Under the pieces are notes generated by a model that had not been told where the DNA came from, did not search any database, and worked only from the letters and a program-made list of their open reading frames with translations. A DNA stretch of 64,000 bases from Lacihabitans sp. LS3-19 (GTDB lineage: Bacteria; Bacteroidota; Bacteroidia; Cytophagales; Spirosomataceae). The stretch's first letter is position 1; every line of letters starts with the position of its first letter. This document shows positions 41,001 to 49,500 of the stretch, piece after piece. The stretch is taken from NCBI RefSeq assembly GCF_024343575.1, contig NZ_RJUA01000127.1, forward strand, positions 124,001 to 188,000. The letters are read 5' to 3'. The position numbers were made by a program, and so were the translations under genes.

Positions 41001-41632
41001 CTAGGCTGATAAATAATATAATAAGAACTAGCTCCAGGTACGCTTTCCCAAGTAATTGAAGCAAATTTATCGGCAAGTGCATTTACTGAAATCCCTTGAA
41101 AAGTAGGCCAAACTATATTTGAGCAGTTATAAGCAGGTAAAATGGCTCTGCCGTTTCCTCCTCCAGCTATTTTATCTGGTGAAGCAAAACCTCCTTGAGA
41201 TTCCACCAATCTATTGTTTCCATCTCGAAATGATGAATTACTCCCATCACTAGGCCATGAGCTTGTGTTATTCGATTGGTTGAATATTCCCTTAGTACCA
41301 CCCTCACCAACTTCTACTGCGTATTTTTTTCCAGGTATAATGGATAATGATTTACCTGCCCAACTACTGGCTCCACCACCAGAACCGGCACGTCGGTAAT
41401 CAAGATTACCGTTTATGGCCTCACCACCAGCATTACCTCCAGCTCCCCCACCCCACATAGAAACATCCACATTACTAACCCCTGCACCAAAAATCACTTC
41501 TTTGTTGGTTTTGATGGTTTCTTTCTTATATTCGACTGATTGGGCTAAAATGGAAGTAGAGTTGAAAAAGAGAAAAATAAATGAGGAAAAAAGTAATTTA
41601 TTAATTCTTTTTGAAGATAGTTTTCTTAGCAT
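29021..41632 (-). CDS. Giant secreted modular adhesin-like protein
   Basis: A 4203-residue exported protein (signal SSFIFLFFNSTSILAQ). Residues 30-165 are Gly-rich, followed by about three fibronectin III-like domains to residue 460, and a second Gly-rich/DGGGGGG stretch near 550. From about residue 860 onward there are nine jelly-roll modules of the choice-of-anchor J type (motifs SPxFST, VEISxDxGxTW, LRFxxxxxxxWAIDNVxxxG). Each leads into an Ig-like strand region (TYSWTSxPxxFxSxxQNP), then one to three short WNG repeats (ICSSELPYTWNG...GCDSxATLNL). The C-terminus has a coathanger-type stack ending FKAEIKACD. It is probably a surface adhesin or matrix protein. Neighbouring genes suggest insertion inside a duplicated luciferase locus. 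Confidence 0.9.
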   Translation of the reverse strand: MLRKLSSKRINKLLFSSFIFLFFNSTSILAQSVEYKKETIKTNKEVIFGAGVSNVDVSMWGGGAGGNAGGEAINGNLDYRRAGSGGGASSWAGKSLSIIPGKKYAVEVGEGGTKGIFNQSNNTSSWPSDGSNSSFRDGNNRLVESQGGFASPDKIAGGGNGRAILPAYNCSNIVWPTFQGISVNALADKFASITWESVPGASSYYIIYQPRYSNLDKKNVIEVNENKAILTDLKSGVLYDVQIIIRPKNGLSNPNVGKISFTTSEVITNLSKLPPTNVSFGNICTNSIEVIVVNLYKNSNTAIVEFKKSSETNWTVLSANALNNQVSAITIQNLDADSDYECRVKYGVEANAIYYSTKFKTNISGSPSKISQYSLYGQTSTSTLLSWNQVNGNNGYTITYYRGLFQTELHTPKGRNWIDITDLLPSGKMNQIQIRENSNNEGDAISVSFKTADYCYTDASFGEPSFQLKGGNGGLANEGKYGFSGSHLSYGSKGYSTVELPSDGFNYSYGESPLELYIKVYGGAPTADGVNPGDGGGGGGIEIIDYDALTQLAINNAIETGVSLATSGSTGGVADLVKGIIQDYLIEKILEGLDILIISKFDMADFGFREGTDGGKGADGVVNLYYTCPVYKFTSAPVTSRVCGEIASSAVTVFSKNMPDGKYVITYNSSSPSLTGKTAELDFENGIGTFYTALVKDNSLITITNISSGTTCSNAIEDYNTVRTIVKNSSFTEINTSVVTNVCQGQTIKVPFSIGCKTFNAGNQFTLELSDSNGSFTNPIVLATIQGTRSGEIEAIIPTNFLIGFKYRVRVNGSSPYTQGNDNGRDIIIGRKAGPITASTSVSGNICEGTSINLFSSASSLLQDTTRYVEMEMNFNSGIGNWETINESKGGTPENAAWSIKPDSYKHIYSDYSNKPIQFPDRSSFVYVSSNLQSNRITGSKGTTRSILESPAFSTTGMATAKLSLNTAYLYAGNITENYSAIRIEISKNGTDWAKLYERRNEFQDSWTTSKSLLENWNSGIYNPTLLEIPLDAYVNESQLQVRFVYETEFTSSSLSFWAIDDVKIHTEFIPDRITWSSVPSGFNSNKQNPDTYTPSETATYKVARMNEYGCSTVSEFTVNVNKNTSSFTELKICSSELPYTWNGLVFDEIGIQAVKLVNGAGCDSLATLKLGINDSFSFQNVSICSSALPYTWNGLTFTKTESQTAHLANAFGCDSSVTLSLKVLDTGSTINKSICSSAFPYVWNGISITAPGTQTATFTNSVGCDSLATLNLSLSSEGVIIKTNYSTACEGTLISLSPILKIDSAKILQEKFNDLSNDWKRKNLNVLDSDQKGAWIIYPDNYLYKNIRTYQSDDHSQFYLSSAYDAATGVETNVSLESPEFSTRGYTSSEVRFFHTFEGGSYDSIKVEISRNSGVTWQILYKYSNKTGSSVGDIGQSDRFIEKVIPLSGYLNEDGLKIRFIHKADGYGGRWAIDNVKITGAVDVVYNWTSIPVGFNSNVKDPTFTMGGENTEIFLTVTNIDGCQSTDSQQLISKVGEITTSNTTQTLCSSELPYTWNGLTFVVDGSQTAILKNSVGCDSLATLILSVNASSTSVANVVACNEYVWNGTTYTESGTYNFETQNVIGCDSIATLNLVLNSNSSETNVSICSSELSTFTWNGLSFTESSTKSVVLTNALGCDSTVFINLSVSPLVGVSASDTIICAGGLINLSANLEDGASQLILVEAFNAPLTDWTITNNSTSNAGWKFYDAAGYQNRVSSDHSQFIGVNTIVESGSNLTSTNLTSPTINASAYKTLRLNFEQDFLYQGATIKIEASDNNGASWNSVYTRSSILIFSATEVNLDSYAGKPNVKIRFKFHETGFKGWWFIDNVKFTGLLKQKFTWTSNTGNFTSTEQNPEITNLQESTIFTVLAANTEGCLTQDSVFVKVTPTSNSQVNLFLCPEDFPFEWQEQIFTEAGSKTITLTNAFGCDSVVTLTINESPVPLNVIATANNSMLCGADSISLSSSSSPSLPVNILTQNFDGLTTEMLAENLSMGGLPENSSWMVVPDGHSIGPSILHSPDASSFYLSNSSAQSGGTTHTILSSQPFSTIGFDSVYILFDHYYKAFNPTDSIVVEVSVDQGLQWNKLLIKRSSVGTENGFKAEKVKLNNFLNEPSVMIRFRFKANNGGWWAIDKLSINGILRENQYAWSIAGGEVFSALQNPIEKVLPLENTTYSVNVTNSLGCSVLNSFELTVNNSTDTLRKSICASEFPYTWGGLEFLEGGIQTAHLTRSNGCDSTVVLELKELHIPHSTTTVTLCENLLPFAWNGQSFTAEGVYTVVLNNYQGCDSTAVLNLKINPIPSNLLATASDIQICNGNSVSLSGSNVLLTESVILTENFNNANVLWISTNQSIGGNFTSANWERQQDAYDYKSTVFGSNDNSVFYLSNSDSQGAGSKTLTYLESPAFSTVGYTDFSLSFYHHFKQISNTDTISVEITKDNGVNWELAYQHHSSNIGSANAFENKVIALTDFIDESSVKLRFVYKASFGQHWAIDNIEISGTMLGENYQWRSIPIGYTSSALSPSAQISPIETTDYFLKATNGLGCVAEKKITVEVLTEVSTIDLTICSSELPYLWKGLTFNTAGSQTAHIVDDGGCVSDATLNLTVLNTSSSITNTTICENELPYNWNGLVLTRSGSSIVSLTNAQGCDSLATLNLKVNSLPFDVLASSSVSEINLGGSLVLTSSANSKIINETFNLPLENWVMLNDGTGAQVSNADWTIKESGVDNIITPDGSPYIISDAVSGSGNITDVKLESPFFSTNGYDNLSLEFDQVFLARTISGEFIKVQVSTDNGSNWTDVYTATTDMGYSNQLTHSTIPLSAYLNEAQLKLRFYYHVEDGSFWALDNVSVKGTHDQNLNYTWTSEPTGFNSNVQNPASVSPIDDIDYILAISNGLACVTSDTVRIKVHKPTSSVNDLSICASELPFTWNGLTFTDAGTQSAILTNSAGSDSTTILNLTVFDALYSYTKAVICPSELPFLWNGLSINSAGSHFANLTSKNGCDSIAYVILELSPEPLAGSAGISSATICYGDFVNLSSNFDGLGYSTLHQSDFEGSSSNWIDIDLNTQDVSLTPTWMLVPNGYTAGIYNLHSNDNSQMYINEEGTYNNGKGYLESPFFSTQNYTSANLDFHHFFWKYNGEDGISVQITTDEGITWNTIYAENVNSVGSSSNFANQVISLNGYLNKPLVKLRFHNNASGNGFWAIDNVRIKAQSELSHTYSWTSSNTDFTSFIQNPLNISPEESTTYSLVIGNNFGCVTTKTVEVVVNSNSSSFNNLSICESELPYQWNGISFTEGGGKVAILTNSVGCDSIANLNLIVNKATTSETIMEVCEGFLPFVWNGNDYSSSGTYTYKTLNVKGCDNTATLILKINADVKNLSVSASSNTICSGTEVDLFSSADSKNSFVLISEDFNSPVNDWTTFNWQILPKNSIDFGDWKLRPDAYNNYSRYSGGLHSNDNSQFYFSTAYDKALLKTSLTSPVFSLEGLTSATLSFFQFHEYQYDTLQVEVSKDLGITWFPLYYNDSESEGLPNAFKKTTLSLESFLGEEALKIRFVFESNYGDWAIDNVKVEGVNEFPITYSWSSSTSGVFSSIPNPKGLLPTENTVYTLTASSSNGCSAIGTTSVVLTSGDVSTSTTNLSICSSELPYTWNGLIFETAGSQKAHLVNAAGCDSAATLNLTVKQISSSFATITACANYTWNGVNYTKSGIYQFITNNASGCDSTAILALTINPIVTSLTAGIDNNVLCLGESVNLWSTAASTNSSVILEESFDAITHNWTVLNNNTGGDIYHSPWIRRLDGYSETNETYHSPSNSPFFMTSAILQGSQTSVTNTSLISPSFSTLGIKEADLSFNYFYSGNSSSNEKMSIEVSIDGGSTWNVLDSKNQWLYLGDVDAFINQSNSMNAYLDESDVKLKFNFYSSSSSWAYGKWAIDDISISGIADLEHTYSWKSVPASFGSTEQNPNNIYPNKSGDYVVTATNSMGCSAIQTVSVSVNTPSNDKTVKELCSSELPFTWNGTEYSISGIYTYAYDNGSSCASVDTLDLTINQSTNNIEIASTCTSYNWHGVNITSSGEYFFSYNNAKGCVSIDTLRLAVAVPNVVLDHNIVSGFEQIKSLNNIQSDKVIGHSAGIPKTTVIFEAGKSILLLPGFRVEKQHTFKAEIKACD
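29230..38270 (-). repeat. Internal 'WNG' coding repeats (19 copies) of the giant gene
   Basis: I count 19 copies of a 45-50 residue unit with consensus C(S/E)SELPYTWNGLxFxxxGxxxxxLxNxxGCDSxATLNLxV, in runs of 3,3,1,2,2,2,2,2,2 between the nine jelly-roll modules. Most copies keep one Cys near the start and one in GCDS, so each may form a disulfide; one copy has GSDS instead. Divergence between units suggests old duplication rather than recent slippage. Confidence 0.85.
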
Positions 41633-41900
41633 GACTTATGCATTTATTAAGTTTGAATAATATTTTATCAAACTTTCACATAAAGTCCTTATGCTAAAAT
41701 TAGGAAAATTACGTAAGAAAAGCCAAGGAACTCATTTTTATATTTTCTTAAATCTAAATTCCATTCCGTTAAAAACAATTTATATATTAAACTAATTGGC
41801 TATAAGAGTGAACAATAAATGTTTGATTTGTTAGTAACAAAAAATAAAATTGAAAAAAGAAAATCTCTTTCACTTTGTATCTTTTTTTCTTATATAGCCT

Positions 41901-42896
41901 TTATTTTAAACTCAAAGCATCTTTCAGAATCGAAAAAGACTTCAATTTTGCGTCCATGCCATAAATGTGAGAAGCTACCATAAACTCATTGATTCCGGTG
42001 TCTTCGATAAATGCTGTGAGACTCTCTTTTATGGTTGCCTTACTTCCGACAAAACTACATGCGAGCATATTGTTGACAGCATTTTGCACTTCGGGATGAT
42101 TATACGCTTCGGGCACCCTTTCCAAAGGTTGTAAGGGTTTGCGGGTATTTGTCAGGATGCCAATAATCAAACTTATCAAACTATTTAAAAGAACATTGGC
42201 TTCATCGTCTGTGTCGGCAGCTAAAACATTCACACAAGCAATAACATAAGGTTTTTCTAAGGTTTCTGATGCCTTAAATCTACTTCGATAAATGCTGATG
42301 GCAGTTTTAAGTTGTGCTGGAGCAAAATGGGAAGCGAAAGCATAAGGCAGGCCCAATTCGGCAGCCAAATAAGCACTATCGGTACTTGAGCCCAATATAT
42401 AAAGCGGAATATTCAAACCTTCTCCAGGAAATGCTCTGACTTTGGCAACCCGATTTTCTTCACTAAAGTAAGTCTGTAATTTTCGAATATCTTGAGGGAA
42501 ATTCTGAGCAGCATCCATATTGTTTCGTCTCAATGCATAAGCTGTCTCTTGGTCAGACCCTGGAGCACGACCTAAACCCAGGTCTATTCTTCCAGGATAT
42601 ATTGACTCCAAAGTACCAAACTGCTCGGCAATAACCAAAGGACTGTGGTTGGGCAACATTATGCCTCCAGAGCCTACTCTAATAGAATTTGTTTTACCTG
42701 CCACATGACCTATCAAAACCGAAGTAGCCGAACTCGCAATATATTCCATATTGTGATGCTCCGCCATCCATATGCGTTTATAGCCCAATTCTTCTGCATT
42801 TTGGGCAACTCTTACAGTGTTTTCTATTGCTGTTTTAAAATTCCCTCCTTGGACAACGGTGGCTAATTCCAATACTGAAATGGGTATTTTTGTCAT
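41901..42896 (-). CDS. Luciferase-like flavin oxidoreductase (LLM class), intact copy
   Basis: A 331-residue enzyme of the bacterial luciferase-like/alkanal monooxygenase family. Family landmarks are [20 protein letters not shown] near residue 40, [19 protein letters not shown] near residue 77, [20 protein letters not shown] near residue 100, and [20 protein letters not shown] near residue 165. It probably binds reduced FMN and oxidises an organic substrate, which is unknown. A truncated copy at 50591-51355 and a fragment at 28870-28923 lie in the same orientation, making this the probable parent. It is a single-gene unit. Confidence 0.93.
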   Translation of the reverse strand: MTKIPISVLELATVVQGGNFKTAIENTVRVAQNAEELGYKRIWMAEHHNMEYIASSATSVLIGHVAGKTNSIRVGSGGIMLPNHSPLVIAEQFGTLESIYPGRIDLGLGRAPGSDQETAYALRRNNMDAAQNFPQDIRKLQTYFSEENRVAKVRAFPGEGLNIPLYILGSSTDSAYLAAELGLPYAFASHFAPAQLKTAISIYRSRFKASETLEKPYVIACVNVLAADTDDEANVLLNSLISLIIGILTNTRKPLQPLERVPEAYNHPEVQNAVNNMLACSFVGSKATIKESLTAFIEDTGINEFMVASHIYGMDAKLKSFSILKDALSLK

Positions 42897-43263
42897 TATG
42901 TGTAATTACTTTCTTTAAGAACCAAAAGGGTTTTTATAAAGTTTAATTTATACGAAATGTGCTCAAATTCTTTTCTATCAATTTAGAAAACAATTCGGCA
43001 TTGTAGCTCAAAAATAAAATTTATACAAAAAAGAATTAAATATTTATGATCAATTTTACTATATTCAATGCTAAATACCTGATTAAACTAATACCATCTA
43101 ATAATTTAATAAATCAGACTTAAAATTTGTTTATATTTAAATTCAGCCTGATGCGTTTTTTTTACATTAAAAATAAACAAATTTGAAAAAATCAAAGTAG
43201 GGCTAATAAAAATAAATTTCAATTACCCTTTTGCCGGGACACCTATATGTTTTTTGACTTATT
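42897..43263. other. Divergent intergenic region with 12-bp inverted repeat
   Basis: No gene seen. AAATTTGTTTAT (43123-43134) and ATAAACAAATTT (43173-43184) are perfect reverse complements 38 bases apart. They lie 80-140 bases before the kinase ATG, and could be an operator or structured leader, or chance in A+T-rich DNA. Confidence 0.45.
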
Positions 43264-46005
43264 ATGACATTCAATGAAGTACTTTTAAATGAGCAAATAG
43301 AATTGGAAATGACTTTGGATAATGTTCGAATGATGTCTTCGAGAATGACAAAAAGCGAGCAGCTATTCGAGCTTATAGATGAATTTTACAAAAAAGTCCT
43401 ATATAAATTTTCCAAGGCAGAATTCTTTATGTTTTTTGAAAGAAAATTGGCTGGAAATTTTAAAATTTGGGCTGGTAAAAGAGAATGGAAAGACGTCATA
43501 GAACTTTTTAAATCTCCTAATAGTGAGACTTTCGATGAGATTATTTCCAAATATGCAAATAACGAATGCTCTTCATTTAACTTAAATGGCTTAGAAAAGT
43601 CTCGATTTTTTAATGAGCTTTTTAATCAATCTAAAGATGATCCCTCAAAAGTGAATTTAGAAAATGAATTTACATCAATGGAGGTATTCGGAAATATTTG
43701 GCTTTCTAAAAATTCTGGTTTCATTTTCTTAAGACAAACGAATTTAGATTTCAATAAAAAAGAGCAGGATATAAACATCCGATTAGGGAATGTTTTTGAG
43801 CAATTTTTTACACGACATCTTGATCTTAAAAAAACTGAGAGATATGAGAAAGAAGCGGAAATAGAAGAGGCCTTAGAGATTGTTAGAGCTCGGAGTTTGG
43901 CTATGCACCACACTTCAGAGTTACAAGACTTGGTAAATGTAGTTTCGCAACAATTAATCATTAATCAAATAAATATTAATGGTGGTGTATTTATTACAAT
44001 AAATGATGAAGTTACCCTTGAAGGTGTACCAATATGGGGTTCGGGCGGACTGGCTAACTATGTTCAGAAAGCGATAGTACCTTACATTGATAATCCTATC
44101 TTTCTAAATCTTAGGGACGCGATACGCAATAGAACTCCATTTGTGACTGAATTGATATCGAAAGAACATAAAGTTGAATTCTTTAAGCATCTTTTTAATC
44201 ATTTGCCTTGGAGAGAAACAGACCCCGAAATTAAAAAGCAAATTTTAGACAAAGATGGTGGTTATGCCAGGTCTGTTACCATCTCTAAACACACTTGCAT
44301 TTTTATGCTAAACAATATCGGGGTTCCATTTTCTGATTTTGACAATGAAACCTTAAAACGATTCGGAAAAGTTCTTGAACAATCATATGTTCGATTCCTT
44401 GACCTTCAAAAAGTGGAAAATCAAGCTAAAAACTTAGCTGAACTTGAGGCCGCAAAAACCCGACTTTATGCCAATATCACCCACGAGTTTAGAACTCCAC
44501 TCACGGTAATCAACGGCATGACCGAACAGATTTCGTCAAACCCAGAAAAGTGGCTGAGTGAAGGAGTTGAAATGATTAATCGGAATTCTAATAGATTGTT
44601 GGAATTGGTCAATCAACTGTTAGACCTTAGTAAATTAGAAAACGGCAAATTAAAATTGTATAATCAGCAATCTGATATTTTAGAGTTTTCAAAATACATA
44701 GTAAAAGGACTTGATAGTTTAGCTGCTTCTAAAAGTATAGATATCAGGTTTGAGTCGGAATTGCAGAATTTAGTAATGGATTTCGATAAAGAGAAAATAC
44801 AGGTAGTCTTAGTAAATTTGGTATCAAATGCCATCAAATTCACACCTAATGGAGGCCTAATTACCGCGAGAATATCCCAGCTTTCTTTAAACGAAAAAAG
44901 ACATGCAAAAATCTTGATTCAGGATAATGGATTAGGTATTTCAGAGAAAAACTTACCGAATATTTTCAATCGATTTTACCAGGTTGATGATTCCGATACT
45001 CGCCTCGAAGGAGGTTCTGGTATTGGTCTAGCCTTGGTACATGAGTTAATTAAAAGCATGCAGGGGAATATCTGTGTCAAAAGCAAACTTGGAGAAGGTA
45101 CCGTTTTTGAACTTTTACTTCCGATTAGTAATGAAGCCCAACTTATAGTGAATGAAGAGGCTTCGAAAAAGGATTTCAATAAAATCACACCTATCTCGAT
45201 AGAAAAGCCAATTGATGAAAAGAATAATGAAAACCCTCTATTATTACTAATCGAAGATAATCCAGATGTGGTGAGCTACATAGTATCGTGCTTAAATGAA
45301 AATTATGAAATAAAAGTCGGCAAAAATGGACAAGAGGGTATTGAAATGGCACTTGAGTTTATTCCTGATCTAATTATAAGTGATGTAATGATGCCTTTGA
45401 AAGACGGCTTTGAGGTATGCTCTTGCCTTAAAAAAGACCAAAAAACGAGCCATATCCCCATAATTCTTTTGACCGCCAAAGCCGATATAGATAGCAAGCT
45501 GCAGGGCTTGGAGGAAGGTGCCGATGCGTATCTCATTAAACCTTTCCACAAAGAAGAGTTGGAACTGAGAATACGCAAGCTGTTGGAGCTAAGGGAGAAG
45601 CTTCAGCAATATTACCTTAGTCAAATTTCCACTCCTGAAAATCCTTCAATTGCTGGAAAAATCAGTGAAAATAATATAAATGAAAACACATTTTTCAGAA
45701 AAATAAGAAATATCGTTGAAGACAATATATTGAATTCAGAATTTAATATTGAAGACTTTTGTACTTCTATAGGCATGAGCCATTCTCAACTACACAGAAA
45801 ACTCATAGCCATTACAGGCACTTCACCTAATAGGTTTATTCGAAAAATCCGACTCGAAAAAGCTTGTCATTTACTTCGAAACAGAGAACTAAACATCAGT
45901 GAAATAGCCTACAATACGGGTTTCAACGATCCAGGTTATTTTAGTCGCATGTTTAAACAAGAATATAATGTTAGCCCGCTAGAGTGGCGAGCACATCTAA
46001 ATTAA
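43264..46005 (+). CDS. Soluble hybrid histidine kinase/response regulator/AraC
   Basis: A 913-residue signalling protein joining a whole two-component system to an AraC output. Residues 1-390 contain no membrane segment or signal peptide and seem to hold two GAF-like sensory regions. The kinase follows: His407 in NITHEFRTPLTVI, N-box NLVSNAIKFTPNGG, G-boxes DNGLGIS and GGSGIGLALVHELI. The receiver domain has Asp707 in IISDVMMPLKDG and the Lys in LIKPFHKEEL. The C-terminus has HTH motifs FNIEDFCTSIGMSHSQLHRK and ISEIAYNTGFNDPGYFSRMF. Unlike the usual Bacteroidota HTCS sensors, which have periplasmic propellers, this one must sense something in the cytoplasm. The target could be the downstream LytTR/LamG genes. 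Confidence 0.9.
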   Translation: MTFNEVLLNEQIELEMTLDNVRMMSSRMTKSEQLFELIDEFYKKVLYKFSKAEFFMFFERKLAGNFKIWAGKREWKDVIELFKSPNSETFDEIISKYANNECSSFNLNGLEKSRFFNELFNQSKDDPSKVNLENEFTSMEVFGNIWLSKNSGFIFLRQTNLDFNKKEQDINIRLGNVFEQFFTRHLDLKKTERYEKEAEIEEALEIVRARSLAMHHTSELQDLVNVVSQQLIINQININGGVFITINDEVTLEGVPIWGSGGLANYVQKAIVPYIDNPIFLNLRDAIRNRTPFVTELISKEHKVEFFKHLFNHLPWRETDPEIKKQILDKDGGYARSVTISKHTCIFMLNNIGVPFSDFDNETLKRFGKVLEQSYVRFLDLQKVENQAKNLAELEAAKTRLYANITHEFRTPLTVINGMTEQISSNPEKWLSEGVEMINRNSNRLLELVNQLLDLSKLENGKLKLYNQQSDILEFSKYIVKGLDSLAASKSIDIRFESELQNLVMDFDKEKIQVVLVNLVSNAIKFTPNGGLITARISQLSLNEKRHAKILIQDNGLGISEKNLPNIFNRFYQVDDSDTRLEGGSGIGLALVHELIKSMQGNICVKSKLGEGTVFELLLPISNEAQLIVNEEASKKDFNKITPISIEKPIDEKNNENPLLLLIEDNPDVVSYIVSCLNENYEIKVGKNGQEGIEMALEFIPDLIISDVMMPLKDGFEVCSCLKKDQKTSHIPIILLTAKADIDSKLQGLEEGADAYLIKPFHKEELELRIRKLLELREKLQQYYLSQISTPENPSIAGKISENNINENTFFRKIRNIVEDNILNSEFNIEDFCTSIGMSHSQLHRKLIAITGTSPNRFIRKIRLEKACHLLRNRELNISEIAYNTGFNDPGYFSRMFKQEYNVSPLEWRAHLN

Positions 46006-46028
46006 AGATTTATTCCCATCTAATATAG

Positions 46029-46049
46029 TTGGCTAAAATATTTAGCCAA
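46029..46049 (+). terminator. Palindromic hairpin after kinase gene
   Basis: TTGGCTAAA and TTTAGCCAA form a perfect 9-bp stem with a 3-base loop, 24 bases after the kinase stop codon. No T-run follows directly, so it could be a weak terminator or mRNA 3' stabiliser. Confidence 0.5.
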
Positions 46050-46233
46050 ACCTTCATACTTTTTATATATCTGGTAAAATCAAATGCACAGTTTGTCCTG
46101 TTTTTTGGTGATTTTATCCCATGTGTATTGTATCAATATTTTGAACTTTGTGCAGTACAGAATTATCATAGTTTGGAACATAACTCCAACGGGAATTTTT
46201 GTCAATGCAAAAGAAAATTTTAAATAAAAAACC

Positions 46234-46593
46234 ATGAAAACTAATTTAAAATCAAATGAAAACAGCATTCATCTCGGGAGTCGAACTCAATTGTTGCCAC
46301 GCAAGATATTAATGCTAAAAGCCGACATTAACTATACTGAGGTCTTTTTGACAGACGGCACCAAACTACTTAGCTCCACTACGATGGGCATCATTGAGAA
46401 AAGGCTGGAGGATTATAATTTTTTCAGAGCAAACCGGTCAACGATCATTAATCTTCAATACCTGGACAAAGACGAAACTATAAAAGAACTATGTTCTAAT
46501 CTTTTGATTCACACCGGTAAGAAAAGAGAAGCAGTCAGCATCAAAATTTCCCGTAGACGCAAAGCCACATTTTTAGCAATTATCAACCCATAA
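46234..46593 (+). CDS. LytTR-domain DNA-binding protein without receiver
   Basis: A 119-residue protein made almost entirely of a LytTR DNA-binding domain (about residues 20-112): KILMLKADINYTEVFLTDGT, TTMGIIEKRLEDYNFFRANR, STIINLQYLDKD. It has no response-receiver domain and no transmembrane segment, so it is probably an auxiliary or constitutively active regulator. It ends 4 bases before the start of the LamG protein gene and is very likely co-transcribed with it, suggesting dedicated or autogenous control of that secreted protein. Confidence 0.88.
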   Translation: MKTNLKSNENSIHLGSRTQLLPRKILMLKADINYTEVFLTDGTKLLSSTTMGIIEKRLEDYNFFRANRSTIINLQYLDKDETIKELCSNLLIHTGKKREAVSIKISRRRKATFLAIINP

Positions 46594-46597
46594 TATT

Positions 46598-49500
46598 ATG
46601 AAAAGAATTTTTACATTTTATAGCTTTGGCCTGTTATTATTGTCATATTCAGGCTTTGGTCAGACCTTTTCTGGCACTACAAATTTGTCGGGTAATCTAG
46701 GTACTAACACCGCAGCTGATACTAAGGGTACTATTTCTATCACTAGCTCTTTGTCAAGTGTATCAGGTGGAAATGCCTCGTTTATTAAGTATAATAATTT
46801 TGCTGATTTTTACGGGGTCAATCTCTCTTTTAGCTCCGTGGCTGTAGCAAACAGATTGCGTGCCCAAGCTGGAGTTCCTTTCTCTATTACAATTAATACG
46901 TCAAGGATAAAATGTTGTAATCAAGAGTTAGGAGTAGACGAAACCAGAATTCGTCATGGAATTGGTAAAAATGAGCAGGGCTATAAGTATGATATTGAGG
47001 AACAGCAAACCCCTTATTCTGTGTTCCCAGACCCTAATAATAAGCTTCAAACATTCACGATTAATCATACTTTTCCAGTTGGGAGAACAGAAGCCTGGAT
47101 TGTACTTCAAGTAAATGAAACCAATGGATCGAACTTTTTGAATCCATATTATACCACTATCATTATTCCGTTTATGATACAAGGGCCAACATTGGCAATC
47201 GTAGATTCCCTAGGTACCACTACACAGCCGCAAGTTCCTTATATGGTTTTACATAAGCCCCCAGGAGATTTAAGCGAAGCATCAATTCTAAGTACTCAAA
47301 AAACATGCAGGAGCTTTGAAGAAACCTATGAAAAAGACGTGACAAATAGTTCAAGGGGAGCTGTGAAAATAGGCACAAAAGGCTCTGCAGGAATTGCTGT
47401 TACTGTTGATTACGAAATTTACGCCCAATTCAATGGTGGAGTAACCTCTAACGATATTCAAATTAGAACAAATTCCAAAGAGACATGTATTGAGGTGTCT
47501 AATCAAATAACAACAACATCACTGGCAAACAGTAATGGACAAGCTACCAAAGGGGACCTCTTCATTGGATATGGAATGGATATGGTTTACGGCTTATCTC
47601 GAAGGGTGGATATTGTCGGTAATACCATAGTTGTGGATACAGGATTGGTTTATGCCCCTCTTACTCCTACAATAAGAGAGTTTGTACTTACCGAAGACGC
47701 AATTTTAGCTGATATTGCATTACAACAAACTAAAGTAAATAATCTTGGGTTGTCAAATAAAGATAGGGCAACAGCTCAATATCAAATAGATGCCTGGAAT
47801 GATGTTCTAGCAGCAAATCAAAATAATATCGCAAATGCTTCGGAAAAATTATCAGGAACTAGTCCAATAATTGTATCTGCTGGTGCACAAGTCAATAGAT
47901 CATATGGTACAAATTTCACGCAGACAACTTCTATTGAAACCAAAAAATATCTTGAGTTTACGGCGGGTTTTGAATTCAAAGTAGAAATTGCCGGTTCTGG
48001 CTATACACTAGGCCATGAATTTACAAGTCGGAATACTTATGGATCCCTATCTCAAAACTCCAATAGTGGAAGTACAATATTTTCCTATGTATTTAATGAT
48101 GATGACAACGATAGCCCTGATGGCATTGATATCTTTTATGTAGATATTTTTCGAGACCCAATGTTTGGAAGCCCTTTATTTAAACTAGCTACTGGAACTC
48201 GAAGTAGTTGCCCATTCGAAGGTGGTGAACAAAGGGATCAGCCTCGTTTAGAAATTGCAGGGGCACCGGCAGGGAGCCATACAGCCACAATAAATGATGT
48301 ATCTCTTGGAGAAACTGCAAAATTTAAAATTAACCTTTGTAACAATTCTAACGATAAAAGAACTTATAAATTAGGTGTAGGCACTGCATCATCGAATACC
48401 TCAAATTTAATGATTCTAGCTAATGGAGCAACAAATATTACCTCTTCACCTACAGAAAAAACTGTATCCCCTAATACATGTCTCAACAACTATGATATAG
48501 AAATTGTTAGACAATTAGCGAGTGATACAACTGCTATTTCAAATTTAATAATAGAATGGTATGCTGGATGTGAATCTGGAATAAAAGACAGCATTATTCT
48601 AAATGCTAGCTGGGCAATACCTCCACCCCCCGTTTTAGGAACCTTACCTAATGCAAATCCTGAAAAGCACATAAAGGTTTGTGGTGAAACTATTCAACCC
48701 ATTCCCTTAGTTGCAACTTGCACTGGTGTTTTGGAGACCCGATGGTATAAATCGCCTACTGGGGGTGTAACTCTAGGTACTAACCCAATAGTAAACAATA
48801 TTGCTCAACCATTATATGATAACAATGCCGCAGACGGAGATGAGTACTACGTTAGTTGTCAATCACCCAACTATATTTCACCAAGAAGTTTTTTCGGGAA
48901 GGTAGCCTTTCAGACAAGTCCTGTGCTTATTACTGAAAGCGGGCCATTGTCTTTTTGTGCACCAGGATCAGTTACTTTTAAATCTTATGCAGACAATAAC
49001 AACAAGGCTTTAAGTTTAATAAAGACTAATAACCAATATGTTGAGGTACCACACAGTAACAGTCTCAACCTAAGTTCCAGTTTTACTTTTGAAGCTTGGG
49101 TAAATTATGCTGGTGAAAACGTAGCCATTATTGATAAAGGAAATTACGACTACCTATGGATGCTAAATGCCAATGGGGTTGGCAATAAATTGGGATATTA
49201 TGAACGCGGCATAGGATGGAAATATTCCAATGGTGCCGTTCCCGAGAATACTTGGACACATGTGGCCCTTACCCTTCAAAGTGGGGTTCTTCGGTTTTAT
49301 ATTAATGGGGTGGAATCAGGCTTTGTCTTTATGGGTTCTGCTTTTCAAGACAATCTACCCATGAATATCGGTCGCCAACAGCCCTCCTCTTGTCAATGTA
49401 ATCATTTCAATGGAAGTATGGACGAGCTTAGGATCTGGAATGTGGCAAAAAGTCAAGGCGAAATTCAGGCAAGTATGAAAACCGGAGTACCACTAAACAG

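Noticed and set aside
43123-43184. 12-bp inverted repeat as a terminator
   Set aside because: Loop of 38 bases, no G/C in the stem apart from one pair and no T-run; kept only as a note in the intergenic entry.
46029-46223. A 64-residue open frame between kinase and LytTR genes
   Set aside because: It begins inside a palindrome, has no recognisable features and an atypical hydrophobic/aromatic mix; more likely chance in A+T-rich DNA.
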